NCBI GenBank assembly: GCA_005879255.1
Contig: VBKY01000350.1
Location: forward strand, 3,177 to 9,671
DNA: 6,495 nucleotides
Source of the DNA: Deltaproteobacteria bacterium
GTDB lineage: Bacteria > Desulfobacterota_B > Binatia > UBA9968
Direction: 5' to 3'
The notes beneath the pieces were generated by a model. It was not told the origin of the DNA, made no database searches, and was given only the letters and a program-made list of their open reading frames with translations. Numbering within the stretch: position 1 is the first letter of the stretch; the number at the start of each line of letters is the position of its first letter. Shown here piece after piece: positions 1-6,038 of this stretch. The position numbers and the translations under genes are program-made.

Positions 1-1975
1 CGTCGACGAGCAGAGGATTGATGACCTTGCCGCAGTCGTCCACAGCGACATATTTTCTGACTTCGACGTTCCCGGTCTGCGGCTCGACTTCGACGACGCA
101 GATATGTGTGCCGAAGGGAAAAGTAAAATTGGCCGGCTCAAAAGTGGAATCCGCGGATAGACCAGGTTCCATTCCCTCGGGTAGATTCTTCGCAGTTTGT
201 GCCTGCTGCGCGATCTGCTGAATCGTCAGTGCCTTTCGCGGCACGCCTTTGACGCCGAACCGCCCGTCGGAAAAAACCAGATCGTCGGCATCCACTTCCA
301 ACAGATGGGAAGCCAGCTCGCGCGCCTTTTCCCTAACTTTCTCTGCCGCCTGATACACCGCGATGCCGCCCACCGCCGTCGCACGGCTACCGAACGTGCC
401 GATACCTTTCGCTACAGCGGCGGTGTCGCCATGGACGACTTCGATATCTTTCAGCGGGACGCTCAATTGATCAGCAACAATCTGCGCAAAGGAAGTCTTC
501 TGCCCCTGGCCGTGTGGCGACGCGCCCGAGCAAACTTTGACTTTCCCGTCGGCGTCCACCTCGACCTTGCCATATTCCCAAAATCCCGGTCCCATCGCGC
601 AGATTTCGACATAGGTCGATAACCCAATCCCCAAGTATCGTCCGCGACTTCTCATCCGCGTTTGCTCGCGGCGGAGCTTGTCATAGCCGGCAAGTTTGAG
701 CGCTCTATTGAGTGCCAGCTGATAATTGCCGCTGTCATACGCTAGGCCAGTTGCGGTCTTGAAGGGAAATTCCTTCGCTGCGGGAAAGTTGGTCTTCCGC
801 AGTTTCACCGGATCGATCTTCAGTTCTTGCGCGATGCGGTCCATCAGCCGCTCGATCACATAAGTCGCCTCGGGTCTGCCGGCACCGCGATAAGCATCGG
901 TGGACATCTTGTTGGTGAACGCCGCGATGACTTCGATGCTGATCGTCGGAATCTTGTAGCATCCTGAAAGCATCAAGCCTGTGAACGGCGGAATGGCTGG
1001 CGTGAAAAGCTGATGATAGGCTCCGATGTCGGCAACGACTTTGTAGCGCAAACCTAAGATCGTTCCATCCTTTTTTACCGCCGCTTCAACTTCGCCCACT
1101 TGACCTCGGCCATGGATAGTCGCTTGCATGTTCTCCCGGCGCTCTTCGCTCCACTTGACCGGCCGATTGAGTTTGAGAGCGAGGTAGCCGAGCAATGCTT
1201 CCTCGGCATAGACGTTGAGCTTGCTGCCAAATCCTCCGCCCACATCCGGCGCGATCACGCGCACCAGATTCTCGGGTAACTTGAGCATCTGCGAGAGATG
1301 GGTCTTGAGCAGGTGCGGTATCTGCGTCGCTGACCAGACCGTGAGCTGCTGTTCAGGGGCTAGATAGCGCGCCACGACGCCCCGCGTCTCGATCGCGATC
1401 GGGGCCAAGCGCTGATGCACAAGTCGCTGCTTGACGATTCTGTGTGCTTGTTTGAACGCCTTGTCTACATCGCCTTGCTTGTGCTCCCAGCGAAAGGCCA
1501 TGTTGTCGGGCCATTCGGAATGGATCACCGGCGACCCGGCCGCGAGCGCTTTCTCCGGATCGGTAACCACCGGCAGGGGCTCGTATTCCATCTGAATGAG
1601 ATCGAGTGCGTCGCGCGCCGCATAACGGTCCTCAGCGACTACCGCTGCCACGCCCTCTCCGACATAGCAAACCTTGTCTACCGCCAAGACGTGATGCTTG
1701 GGGATTCTCAGAGTTGGGTTATCGGCCGTCGTCGGAAGAGTAGCAATTTGATCGCGCAGCTCCTCTCCCGTGACGACCGCGACGACGCCGGGATGTTGGC
1801 GCGCCGCGGCCGCGTCGATGCTTTTGATTTTGGCATGGGCATGCGGGCTTCGAAGAACGGCGACATGAAGCATCTCGGGAAGCCTCACATCGTCAACGTA
1901 TTGACCGAGTCCGCGAATCAGAGCCGGATCTTCGCGCCGCTTGATCCTGGCGCCGACAAGTTTACTGACAGGCAT
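1..1975 (-). CDS. Molybdopterin-binding large subunit, xanthine dehydrogenase/aerobic CO dehydrogenase family (form II CoxL-like), C-terminus cut by window edge
   Basis: Catalytic subunit of a molybdenum hydroxylase, a family that hydroxylates small organic substrates at a Mo-pterin centre and passes electrons through [2Fe-2S] clusters to FAD. The minus-strand frame is open from ATG 1975 to the left edge (658 residues). Relatives are usually about 770-800 residues, so roughly the last 120, including the catalytic Glu region, lie outside. The N-terminus (VGARIKRREDPALIRGLGQY) is the usual start of the alpha/beta hammerhead domain, roughly residues 1-130; the Mo-cofactor domains follow. GGGFGSK is at residues 246-252 and the active-site loop AYRGAGR at 361-367. 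GGAG at 1983-1986, 7 nt before the ATG, supports the start. It lies 74 bp after the [2Fe-2S] subunit on the same strand, probably in one transcript. The loop lacks the Cys of true CO dehydrogenase, so CO oxidation is not supported and the substrate is unknown. Confidence 0.95.
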   Translation of the reverse strand, partial: MPVSKLVGARIKRREDPALIRGLGQYVDDVRLPEMLHVAVLRSPHAHAKIKSIDAAAARQHPGVVAVVTGEELRDQIATLPTTADNPTLRIPKHHVLAVDKVCYVGEGVAAVVAEDRYAARDALDLIQMEYEPLPVVTDPEKALAAGSPVIHSEWPDNMAFRWEHKQGDVDKAFKQAHRIVKQRLVHQRLAPIAIETRGVVARYLAPEQQLTVWSATQIPHLLKTHLSQMLKLPENLVRVIAPDVGGGFGSKLNVYAEEALLGYLALKLNRPVKWSEERRENMQATIHGRGQVGEVEAAVKKDGTILGLRYKVVADIGAYHQLFTPAIPPFTGLMLSGCYKIPTISIEVIAAFTNKMSTDAYRGAGRPEATYVIERLMDRIAQELKIDPVKLRKTNFPAAKEFPFKTATGLAYDSGNYQLALNRALKLAGYDKLRREQTRMRSRGRYLGIGLSTYVEICAMGPGFWEYGKVEVDADGKVKVCSGASPHGQGQKTSFAQIVADQLSVPLKDIEVVHGDTAAVAKGIGTFGSRATAVGGIAVYQAAEKVREKARELASHLLEVDADDLVFSDGRFGVKGVPRKALTIQQIAQQAQTAKNLPEGMEPGLSADSTFEPANFTFPFGTHICVVEVEPQTGNVEVRKYVAVDDCGKVINPLLVD

Positions 1976-2049
1976 CTCATTTCTCCGGTTTCGGATTCCG
2001 GGTCTCACGCCTCGGGTTTTAACCCAAGACTCGAAACTTCGGCGCGAAA

Positions 2050-2559
2050 CTAACTTTGCCTTCTGGTTTTTGGCTTCTCTCTCATTCTTTTCGCCGCGTA
2101 TTGGACCGCGTCCACGATGTGCTGGTAGCCGGTGCAGCGACAGAGGTTGCCGTCGAGGGCGTGGCGAATCTCGTTCTCCGTCGGTTTCGGATTGCGTATC
2201 AAAAGTTGATGCGCGGAGAGAATCATCCCCGGCGTACAGAAGCCACACTGCAGTCCGTGACACTCCCAGAAGGCCTCCTGTATCGGATGAAGCCTATCCC
2301 CATTAGCCAGACCTTCGATGGTCAGAACATCGCCTCCTTGCGCCTGCACAGCCAGCACCGTGCACGATTTCACCGCCGCGCCGTTCAGCATCACCGTGCA
2401 AGCGCCGCAAATGCTGGTGTCGCAGCCGACATGGGTGCCAGTCAGCCCTACGACATCGCGCAGAAGATCAACCAAGAGCAGCCGAGGCTCCACTTCGTGG
2501 GCTTCCTCGACTCCGTTGATCCTTAGGGAAACTCTCTTCTTAGCCACAGCCTCCATCAT
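2050..2559 (-). CDS. [2Fe-2S]-binding small subunit of the molybdenum hydroxylase (CoxS/XdhC-type)
   Basis: Electron-transfer subunit carrying two [2Fe-2S] clusters between the Mo site and FAD. The 169-residue product is of normal family length (about 150-170). The N-terminal plant-ferredoxin-like domain has Cys46, Cys51, Cys54 and Cys66 ([10 protein letters not shown], then C66). The C-terminal helical domain has Cys105, Cys108, Cys140 and Cys142 (QCGFCTPGM and LCRCTGY). All eight cluster ligands are present, so the gene appears intact. Gln104, before QCGFC's first Cys, is the residue that usually contacts the pterin. Two adjacent ATG codons exist (2559 and 2556). AGGGA at 2563-2567 sits better spaced for the second, so the true protein may start one residue later. 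It ends with TAG, 74 bp before the large subunit. A short Lys/Arg-rich tail ([13 protein letters not shown]) follows the conserved domain. The assignment is firm; the substrate is not known. Confidence 0.97.
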   Translation of the reverse strand: MMEAVAKKRVSLRINGVEEAHEVEPRLLLVDLLRDVVGLTGTHVGCDTSICGACTVMLNGAAVKSCTVLAVQAQGGDVLTIEGLANGDRLHPIQEAFWECHGLQCGFCTPGMILSAHQLLIRNPKPTENEIRHALDGNLCRCTGYQHIVDAVQYAAKRMREKPKTRRQS

Positions 2560-2862
2560 TGTTCCCTATATCCCAATGTGACCTCGACGATCAAGTTTTC
2601 TTCTTGGGTATCCCCCGCCGCAGTTAGATGAAAACTGCAAGAAGGGTAAGTCAAGATGCCGGCGGCGCTGGCTGCTGGCGACAAAACGACAAAGCTTTGT
2701 ACGAAATGATTTACTTAGGCAACAACAGACGTTGCTGCGACCGACGGTTTGAAAATATCAAGTTCTTCCGAATGTGACATCGAGCGGACTATTGACGACT
2801 GTGTGCTTTGACATGGTGAACGGGAGGGCAACCCTGGAGGACAGTATCCAACGGACCTATTT
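2560..2862. other. Intergenic region between the small secreted protein gene and the hydroxylase genes
   Basis: No convincing gene is visible in either direction; the short plus-strand frame that begins here is a shadow. The region must hold the end of the upstream minus-strand gene's transcript and probably the promoter of the hydroxylase genes. An imperfect inverted repeat (GCAACAAC at 2719-2726, GTTGCTGC at 2731-2738, loop AGAC, one mismatch) could form a short hairpin. It lacks a U-tract on either strand, so it is at best a weak terminator candidate. On the minus strand a TTGACT occurs near 2650, but no good -10 box lies 16-18 bp after it, so no promoter is called. Confidence 0.5.
2563..2567 (-). 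promoter_or_regulatory. Ribosome binding site of the [2Fe-2S] subunit
   Basis: AGGGA on the minus strand lies only 3 nt before the first ATG (2559-2557) but 6 nt before the second (2556-2554). The second spacing is the more usual, so initiation at the second Met is favoured. Confidence 0.45.
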
Positions 2863-3195
2863 TCAATCTCCGTCACGAGTGTTCATCGCGATTTCCATAC
2901 ACGCCCGCTGCTCAACTAGTTTTAGCTCTTTGTCGTTGGGATCGACGGGCGGACCGTAATGGTCAACCAACTGGGCGCCGCAAAGCTGATCAATAAACGC
3001 GTACTGTGTGTGAACGTACCCGGGGACATCTGTTTGCTCTTTGTTGAGGATTACTATCGAGCCATTGGGATGAGTGGAAGTATCAATGTCTGCGACCGAT
3101 TCGGTCGCTGTACGGCTCTGCGCATAAGAACTTGACGGCAACACCAAAATTGCAAGGATAAGAGCAATAGCGAAACCAAGACTTTTTGCATACAT
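2863..3195 (-). CDS. Small secreted protein of unknown function
   Basis: I do not recognise a family. The 110-residue product has a clear Sec signal peptide: MYAK, a hydrophobic core at about residues 6-20 (LGFAIALILAILVLP), then SSSYA|QS with likely cleavage after Ala25. The mature part is about 85 residues, mostly acidic and polar, with two cysteines (Cys72 in QLCGAQ, Cys99 in RACMEI) that could form a disulfide in the periplasm. PNGSIVILNKEQTDVPGY and the aromatic stretch before Cys72 give a compact, soluble look. The frame is open upstream to 3327, but the start at 3195 is preferred: it is preceded by AAAGGAGG at ideal spacing and begins the signal peptide directly. The gene ends with TGA and precedes the hydroxylase genes on the same strand with a 303-bp gap, so co-transcription is uncertain. 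Function, and any link to its neighbours, cannot be told from sequence. Confidence 0.75.
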   Translation of the reverse strand: MYAKSLGFAIALILAILVLPSSSYAQSRTATESVADIDTSTHPNGSIVILNKEQTDVPGYVHTQYAFIDQLCGAQLVDHYGPPVDPNDKELKLVEQRACMEIAMNTRDGD

Positions 3196-3202
3196 CGATT
3201 TT

Positions 3203-3210
3203 CCTCCTTT
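3203..3210 (-). promoter_or_regulatory. Strong Shine-Dalgarno site deciding the start of the small secreted protein
   Basis: AAAGGAGG on the minus strand, 7 nt before ATG 3195-3193, contains AAGGAGG, a full complement of the 16S rRNA 3' end. It is the strongest ribosome binding site in the window. It fixes the start at the signal peptide rather than at the upstream Met at 3327. Confidence 0.8.
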
Positions 3211-3299
3211 CGAATACGAACCCTCCAGGCATTGCCCCACATGATGTACGGCGCAATTCCGGTACCAATATCCTTCTTCGATTTTTTTGGCCGCCCAAC

Positions 3300-3327
3300 A
3301 GCATAGGTTCATCGACCCTGTTGGCAA
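3300..3327 (-). promoter_or_regulatory. Candidate sigma70-type promoter for the small secreted protein
   Basis: Reading the minus strand, TTGCCA (3327-3322, five of six bases of the -35 consensus) is followed after 16 bp by TATGCT (3305-3300, four of six of the -10 consensus). A start near 3293 would leave a leader of about 100 nt before ATG 3195. Found by eye; no transcription data. Confidence 0.35.
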
Positions 3328-3438
3328 TTAGCCGACAATTTTTCCTACAGTGCCTGTTATTACTCGCCAATTCATTTACAACCTTAATCGCGCACGAGAT
3401 AAGACCTTCGGCGCAGCTAATTACGCGTCGCGTCAATT

Positions 3439-3468
3439 CGAAAACGAAGCGCTAAGAATTCGTTTTCG
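3439..3468. repeat. 10-bp perfect inverted repeat in the divergent intergenic region (operator or hairpin)
   Basis: CGAAAACGAA (3439-3448) and TTCGTTTTCG (3459-3468) are exact reverse complements around a 10-nt centre. TTTT-AAAG follows on the plus strand. The left arm overlaps a smaller dyad, TTCG-AAAA-CGAA (3437-3448). The repeat lies between two divergent genes, upstream of the candidate plus-strand promoter at 3550 and of the minus-strand promoter at 3327. That placement suits a regulator binding site. The AT-rich stem and short T-run make a terminator less likely, and no gene ends just before it. Confidence 0.55.
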
Positions 3469-3549
3469 TTTTAAAGATGATTTACACGGATGATTCAGAT
3501 ACGAGCTCGCTTAAAGGCGGAAACATTTCGTCTTCCCATGCACCAAACA

Positions 3550-3579
3550 TTGACAGCAGGCGTTTGAAGCCGATAAATC
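3550..3579 (+). promoter_or_regulatory. Candidate promoter of the solute-binding protein gene
   Basis: A perfect -35 hexamer TTGACA (3550-3555) is followed after 18 bp by TAAATC (3574-3579), a poor -10 match (three of six). It would place the start about 60 nt before ATG 3645. The -35 is exact, but the weak -10 keeps this tentative. Confidence 0.3.
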
Positions 3580-3631
3580 AAACCCTGGTCGCGGTCATGG
3601 TAAGCACCAATCCGGGGCAAGACAAAAAATT

Positions 3632-3637
3632 GGAGGG
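3632..3637 (+). promoter_or_regulatory. Ribosome binding site deciding the start of the solute-binding protein
   Basis: GGAGGG lies 7 nt before ATG 3645. The frame is open back to an ATG at 3477, but that one has no such site and would place 56 polar residues before the signal peptide. Confidence 0.75.
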
Positions 3638-3644
3638 CAAAGTC

Positions 3645-4700
3645 ATGAGTACTGTTCGTTCGTTTCGTAGAACCGATCATCTGAGAGAACTAGCGATTCT
3701 CTTGGCGCTTTATGGGTCCGCAACGCCCACAACAGCCAACGCCAATCCTTTCCTCGCGAAGGCTGGCGAAACACCGACCACAGTGCAGGTTGCCACCTGC
3801 GCGGTCTCGGGAGGCTTCATCCATCTTTATACGGCGATGGACAATGGCCTCTTCGACAAATACGGCATCAAGATCGATCACAGATTTATCAGCGGCAGCG
3901 CCATGAACCTTGCGGCGCTATCGGCCGATGAGGTTTCATTTCTCTATTGTGCCGCTGACGGCACAATTCCCGGATTGGCCAGCGGCGTGGATGGTAAGCT
4001 CGTGGCTTCGCCGCTTATTGGCTTGCCCTACGTGCTCTTGGCGCACAAAGAAATTAAGCGCCTTGAAGATCTGAAGGGCAAGAGCATCGGCGTTTCGAAG
4101 GCCGGAGATTTAGATGATCGCCTGATAAAAACACTTCTAAAGAAATTCAACTTGAGCACAGCTGATGTCACGATTCGACCCATCGGCGGAAGCCAACCGG
4201 AGCGGTACAACGCGATGATGGGTGGCATCGTACAGGCGGCGCCGGTCACACCCCCGTTGGACGCTCGGGGAAGGAAGGACGGCCTCAATGTTATTTACAA
4301 CCTTAAAGACCTCAATCTACCATTCATTTATAGCTCCGTTCATACGAACCCAAAAACCTTGAAAGAAAGGCCGCAATTGGTGCAACGCTTCGTCGCCGCC
4401 ATTGCCGAGTCCGTGCACTTCGCCGAAAAAAATCCCGACAAGGCAAAAGCCTCTCTGATCAAAGTGCTTAAGATCAACGATTCGGAGATCCTCCAATCAG
4501 CCTACGATGCTTACGCCGTATCCCTGGTTAATCGATCAATGCTTGTACCGCCCAATGCGCTCGCCGAGGCTGTGGACGTCGCGCGCGATAACGGTACGAA
4601 CGTGCGCAAGAAATCAGCCGAGCTCTTTGACAATAGTTTCGCCGAGCAATTAACCAAGAGTGGCTTTCTCAAGGAATTGTGGGGCACCGAGCTGCGTTAA
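3645..4700 (+). CDS. Periplasmic ABC-transporter solute-binding protein, TauA/SsuA/NMT1-like
   Basis: Periplasmic receptor that would deliver a small organic ligand to an ABC importer; relatives bind sulfonates, pyrimidines, aromatic acids or similar compounds. The product has 351 residues, normal for the family with signal peptide. Residues 1-33 form the export signal (RSFRRT, then LRELAILLALYG, likely cut after TTANA); the double Arg is only loosely Tat-like. The mature protein starts with the typical first strand (VQVATCAVSGGFIHLYTAMD), then NGLFDKYGI at 67-75, the hinge signature LEDLKGKSIGVSKAGD at 140-155, and RPIGGSQPERYNAMMGG at 178-194. PLDARGRKDGLNVIYNL follows, then a helical C-terminal lobe with ENPDKA-like FAEKNPDKAKA. 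Cys52 and Cys102 might pair. It ends with tandem stops (TAA TAA). No permease or ATPase gene is adjacent, so it appears to be an orphan receptor or one whose partners lie elsewhere. The ligand cannot be inferred. Confidence 0.92.
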   Translation: MSTVRSFRRTDHLRELAILLALYGSATPTTANANPFLAKAGETPTTVQVATCAVSGGFIHLYTAMDNGLFDKYGIKIDHRFISGSAMNLAALSADEVSFLYCAADGTIPGLASGVDGKLVASPLIGLPYVLLAHKEIKRLEDLKGKSIGVSKAGDLDDRLIKTLLKKFNLSTADVTIRPIGGSQPERYNAMMGGIVQAAPVTPPLDARGRKDGLNVIYNLKDLNLPFIYSSVHTNPKTLKERPQLVQRFVAAIAESVHFAEKNPDKAKASLIKVLKINDSEILQSAYDAYAVSLVNRSMLVPPNALAEAVDVARDNGTNVRKKSAELFDNSFAEQLTKSGFLKELWGTELR

Positions 4701-4894
4701 TAAATAACCATGAGTCCATCGGCCATTGAAATTGAACTGCGTCAATTTCTTAACGCTATACTCAACTCACCATAGTCTAGGGCGTGCGCGGCGCCAAAGA
4801 GTGACGCAATGACGGGTTCGTCTCACAGTACCTGTCGCGAGAACGGACCAATGCCACAGTAATTCTTCTCCTTCTTTCTCTCTCCGCGAGTCAG
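4701..4894. other. Intergenic region after the solute-binding protein, with a 23-nt pyrimidine tract
   Basis: No gene or clear terminator is visible. A plus-strand TTGAAC near 4734 and TATACT near 4759 are about 19 bp apart, a poor promoter match. An unbroken run of 23 pyrimidines (4863-4885) lies just before the beta-helix-like coding signal begins. It gives an artificial Leu/Ser-rich stretch in the open frame that mimics a signal peptide but has no start codon. Confidence 0.5.
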
Positions 4895-5353
4895 AAAAAC
4901 CTTATTCACATTTCGGCCGGCACAGGCGCTCAGGCGAACGAAACCGCACTAGTAAAATTCAATGCCGGACCGAACAGCAGGTTGAGTTTCAAGAATGTGA
5001 CTGCCACGCAGAACTGGATCGAAGGCGGCGGCGACCCGACACTCGCTATCGTGGCTATGAATCTCCGGTATCTTGAGGACTCCACGGTCTCGGCCAACAC
5101 GATCTACAATACGTTTACTGTTCTAGCTTTCAATTGGCTGCTAAATACCGATGTCAAGGACAATTACGTCGCTCAAATGGAAGATTACTGCGTCTACGAG
5201 ATCGACAACTCCCGCGGCGGCAATTTATTCGAGAATAACTATTACGGCGGTCCGGTCTTAACTCCGCTGAATAGTATCAACGGGAGTACGAGTGAAGTTA
5301 TATTTAAGCCAATCTTTGCGAACAAGAAAATAAAGTTACGTTACCGCAACTAG
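4895..5353 (+). pseudogene. Headless C-terminal fragment of a right-handed beta-helix (pectate-lyase-like) protein
   Basis: The frame is open from 4805 to TAG 5351-5353 but contains no ATG. The first possible start is TTG 4982, which has no ribosome binding site at proper distance. From about 4895 the translation looks like real protein with beta-helix coils about 22-29 residues apart: NSRLSFKNVTATQNW, then EDSTVSANTIYNT, LNTDVKDNYVAQ and GGNLFENNYYGG. Such Asn-rich coils are typical of PbH1 repeats in pectate lyases and related secreted polysaccharide-acting or structural proteins. The ending (FKPIFANKKIKLRYRN) reads as a natural C-terminus. Full-length relatives have several hundred residues, a signal peptide and an N-terminal capping region, all absent here, so this is most likely a truncated remnant. 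Alternatives are a short protein started at a non-ATG codon or an upstream frameshift. The intact N-terminus of a related protein starts about 690 bp downstream. Confidence 0.6.
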
Positions 5354-5579
5354 ACGAACTCATCGAGGCGAACGTAGAAAGTCTTATCTAAGTCTGAAAT
5401 TCAATTGAGCGCCCGATGACTCCCCCGTCCCGTCAATCTCTGCACGAGCGTCATAGAACTGACGCCAAAAAGTTGATTCACACATCGACGCGATGACAAG
5501 AATTGACAGAAGTGGCACATGCTGGTGCAATAACCGTCGCAGTTGACTAAGCCAAGGTAAGTTTATCCACAGATTTCTT

Positions 5580-5605
5580 GTTTCTTTCCGCGCGAGTAAA
5601 GAAAC
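5580..5605. repeat. 8-bp perfect inverted repeat
   Basis: GTTTCTTT (5580-5587) and AAAGAAAC (5598-5605) are exact reverse complements around a GC-rich 10-nt centre. No T-run follows, so a terminator is unlikely. It may be an operator or chance. Confidence 0.4.
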
Positions 5606-5614
5606 CGCTATTAT

Positions 5615-5629
5615 TTCACACAATGTGAA
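5615..5629. promoter_or_regulatory. Operator-like palindrome TTCACA-N3-TGTGAA
   Basis: TTCACA (5615-5620) and TGTGAA (5624-5629) form an exact dyad with a 3-nt centre, the geometry of many dimeric helix-turn-helix repressor sites. It lies 9 bp after another dyad. The nearest following start, the beta-helix gene, is about 410 bp away, so the target is unclear. Confidence 0.3.
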
Positions 5630-5952
5630 CGATTTTTGCTTCCTCAAATCGCTTAAAAATAGAGGTGCATGTGAAGTGGTTTTGCGCCGAGTGATGGGAC
5701 CTAGCAACTAACGACCCCAAACTTACGAAGACCGATCAGTTCCAATAACGATTCATCGTCGAAGTAGCCTGCCGGCAGCATCTTTGTTCGTAGCATCCCC
5801 TGCCACAATCGGCGGTCCAAAGCGAAACGTAATCGCGTATTGAGTGACGGCCTCGTCTGCCCTTGCGCTGGGCCTCATGCTTGCAGGCCAGGTTATACAC
5901 GCATGGCAACGGTGGGTGTGGGTAAGAGTCCGTGTTCAAGCAGCACATGTGG

Positions 5953-5973
5953 CTGAAGTCTCTTCGACTTCGG
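5953..5973 (+). repeat. Short stem-loop ahead of the beta-helix gene
   Basis: CTGAAGTC (5953-5960) pairs with GACTTCGG (5966-5973) across a TCTTC loop, 8 pairs including one G-U in RNA. AAAATTC follows, not a U-tract, so it is not a standard terminator. It sits 65 nt before ATG 6039 and could be in the leader mRNA. Confidence 0.4.
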
Positions 5974-6038
5974 AAAATTCATGATGATCAGGAGCTCGGT
6001 AATAAAACTATTTGCCCAAAGAAAGGTGTTTTAACAAG

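Larger units (their letters stand above)
5354..6038. other. Long intergenic region without a convincing gene
   Basis: About 685 bp, more AT-rich than the left half. Minus-strand frames at 5384-5707 (TTG start) and 5736-5948 have no recognisable family, no good ribosome binding site and odd composition (the second is Cys/Arg-rich), so I do not call them. A plus-strand frame (5712-5984) is interrupted by TGA at 5841-5843. After it, GTG 5844 opens 46 codons with a membrane-like stretch (ALALGLMLAGQV); this may be chance or a decayed gene. Several dyads are listed separately. A single perfect DnaA-box-like TTATCCACA lies at 5563-5571. No tRNA, riboswitch class or transposase was recognised. Confidence 0.5.

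Noticed and set aside
197..2053. Plus-strand open frames of 141 and 212 residues (197-622 and 1415-2053)
   Set aside because: They lie opposite the molybdopterin subunit, whose minus-strand translation matches its family along the whole length.
2056..2581. Plus-strand frames opposite the [2Fe-2S] subunit
   Set aside because: The minus-strand frame has all eight cluster cysteines; these are antisense shadows.
3196..3327. Upstream extension of the small secreted protein to ATG 3327 (154 residues)
   Set aside because: It would bury the signal peptide inside the protein; AAAGGAGG directly precedes ATG 3195.
3477..3644. Upstream extension of the solute-binding protein to ATG 3477 (407 residues)
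   Set aside because: It adds 56 polar residues before the signal peptide and has no ribosome binding site; ATG 3645 has GGAGGG at 7 nt.
4710..4775. 21-codon ORF after the solute-binding protein
   Set aside because: No ribosome binding site or recognisable peptide; too short to support.
4902..5571. Replication origin suggested by TTATTCACA (4902-4910) and TTATCCACA (5563-5571)
   Set aside because: Two consensus DnaA boxes 660 bp apart are near chance expectation for this length, one lies inside coding-like sequence, and no dnaA, dnaN or repA gene is present.
5384..5707. Minus-strand 107-residue frame
   Set aside because: TTG start, no ribosome binding site and no recognisable domain; probably chance in a gene-free stretch.
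5915..5945. tRNA-like GTGTTCAAGC element
   Set aside because: No acceptor, D-arm or anticodon arm can be folded around it.
5736..5948. Minus-strand 70-residue Cys/Arg-rich frame
   Set aside because: No family resemblance or ribosome binding site, and the composition is typical of noncoding translation.
5850..5990. Cyclic-di-GMP or other riboswitch ahead of the beta-helix gene
   Set aside because: Short hairpins exist (GGCCT/AGGCC at 5871-5889 and the stem at 5953) but no conserved riboswitch core is recognisable.
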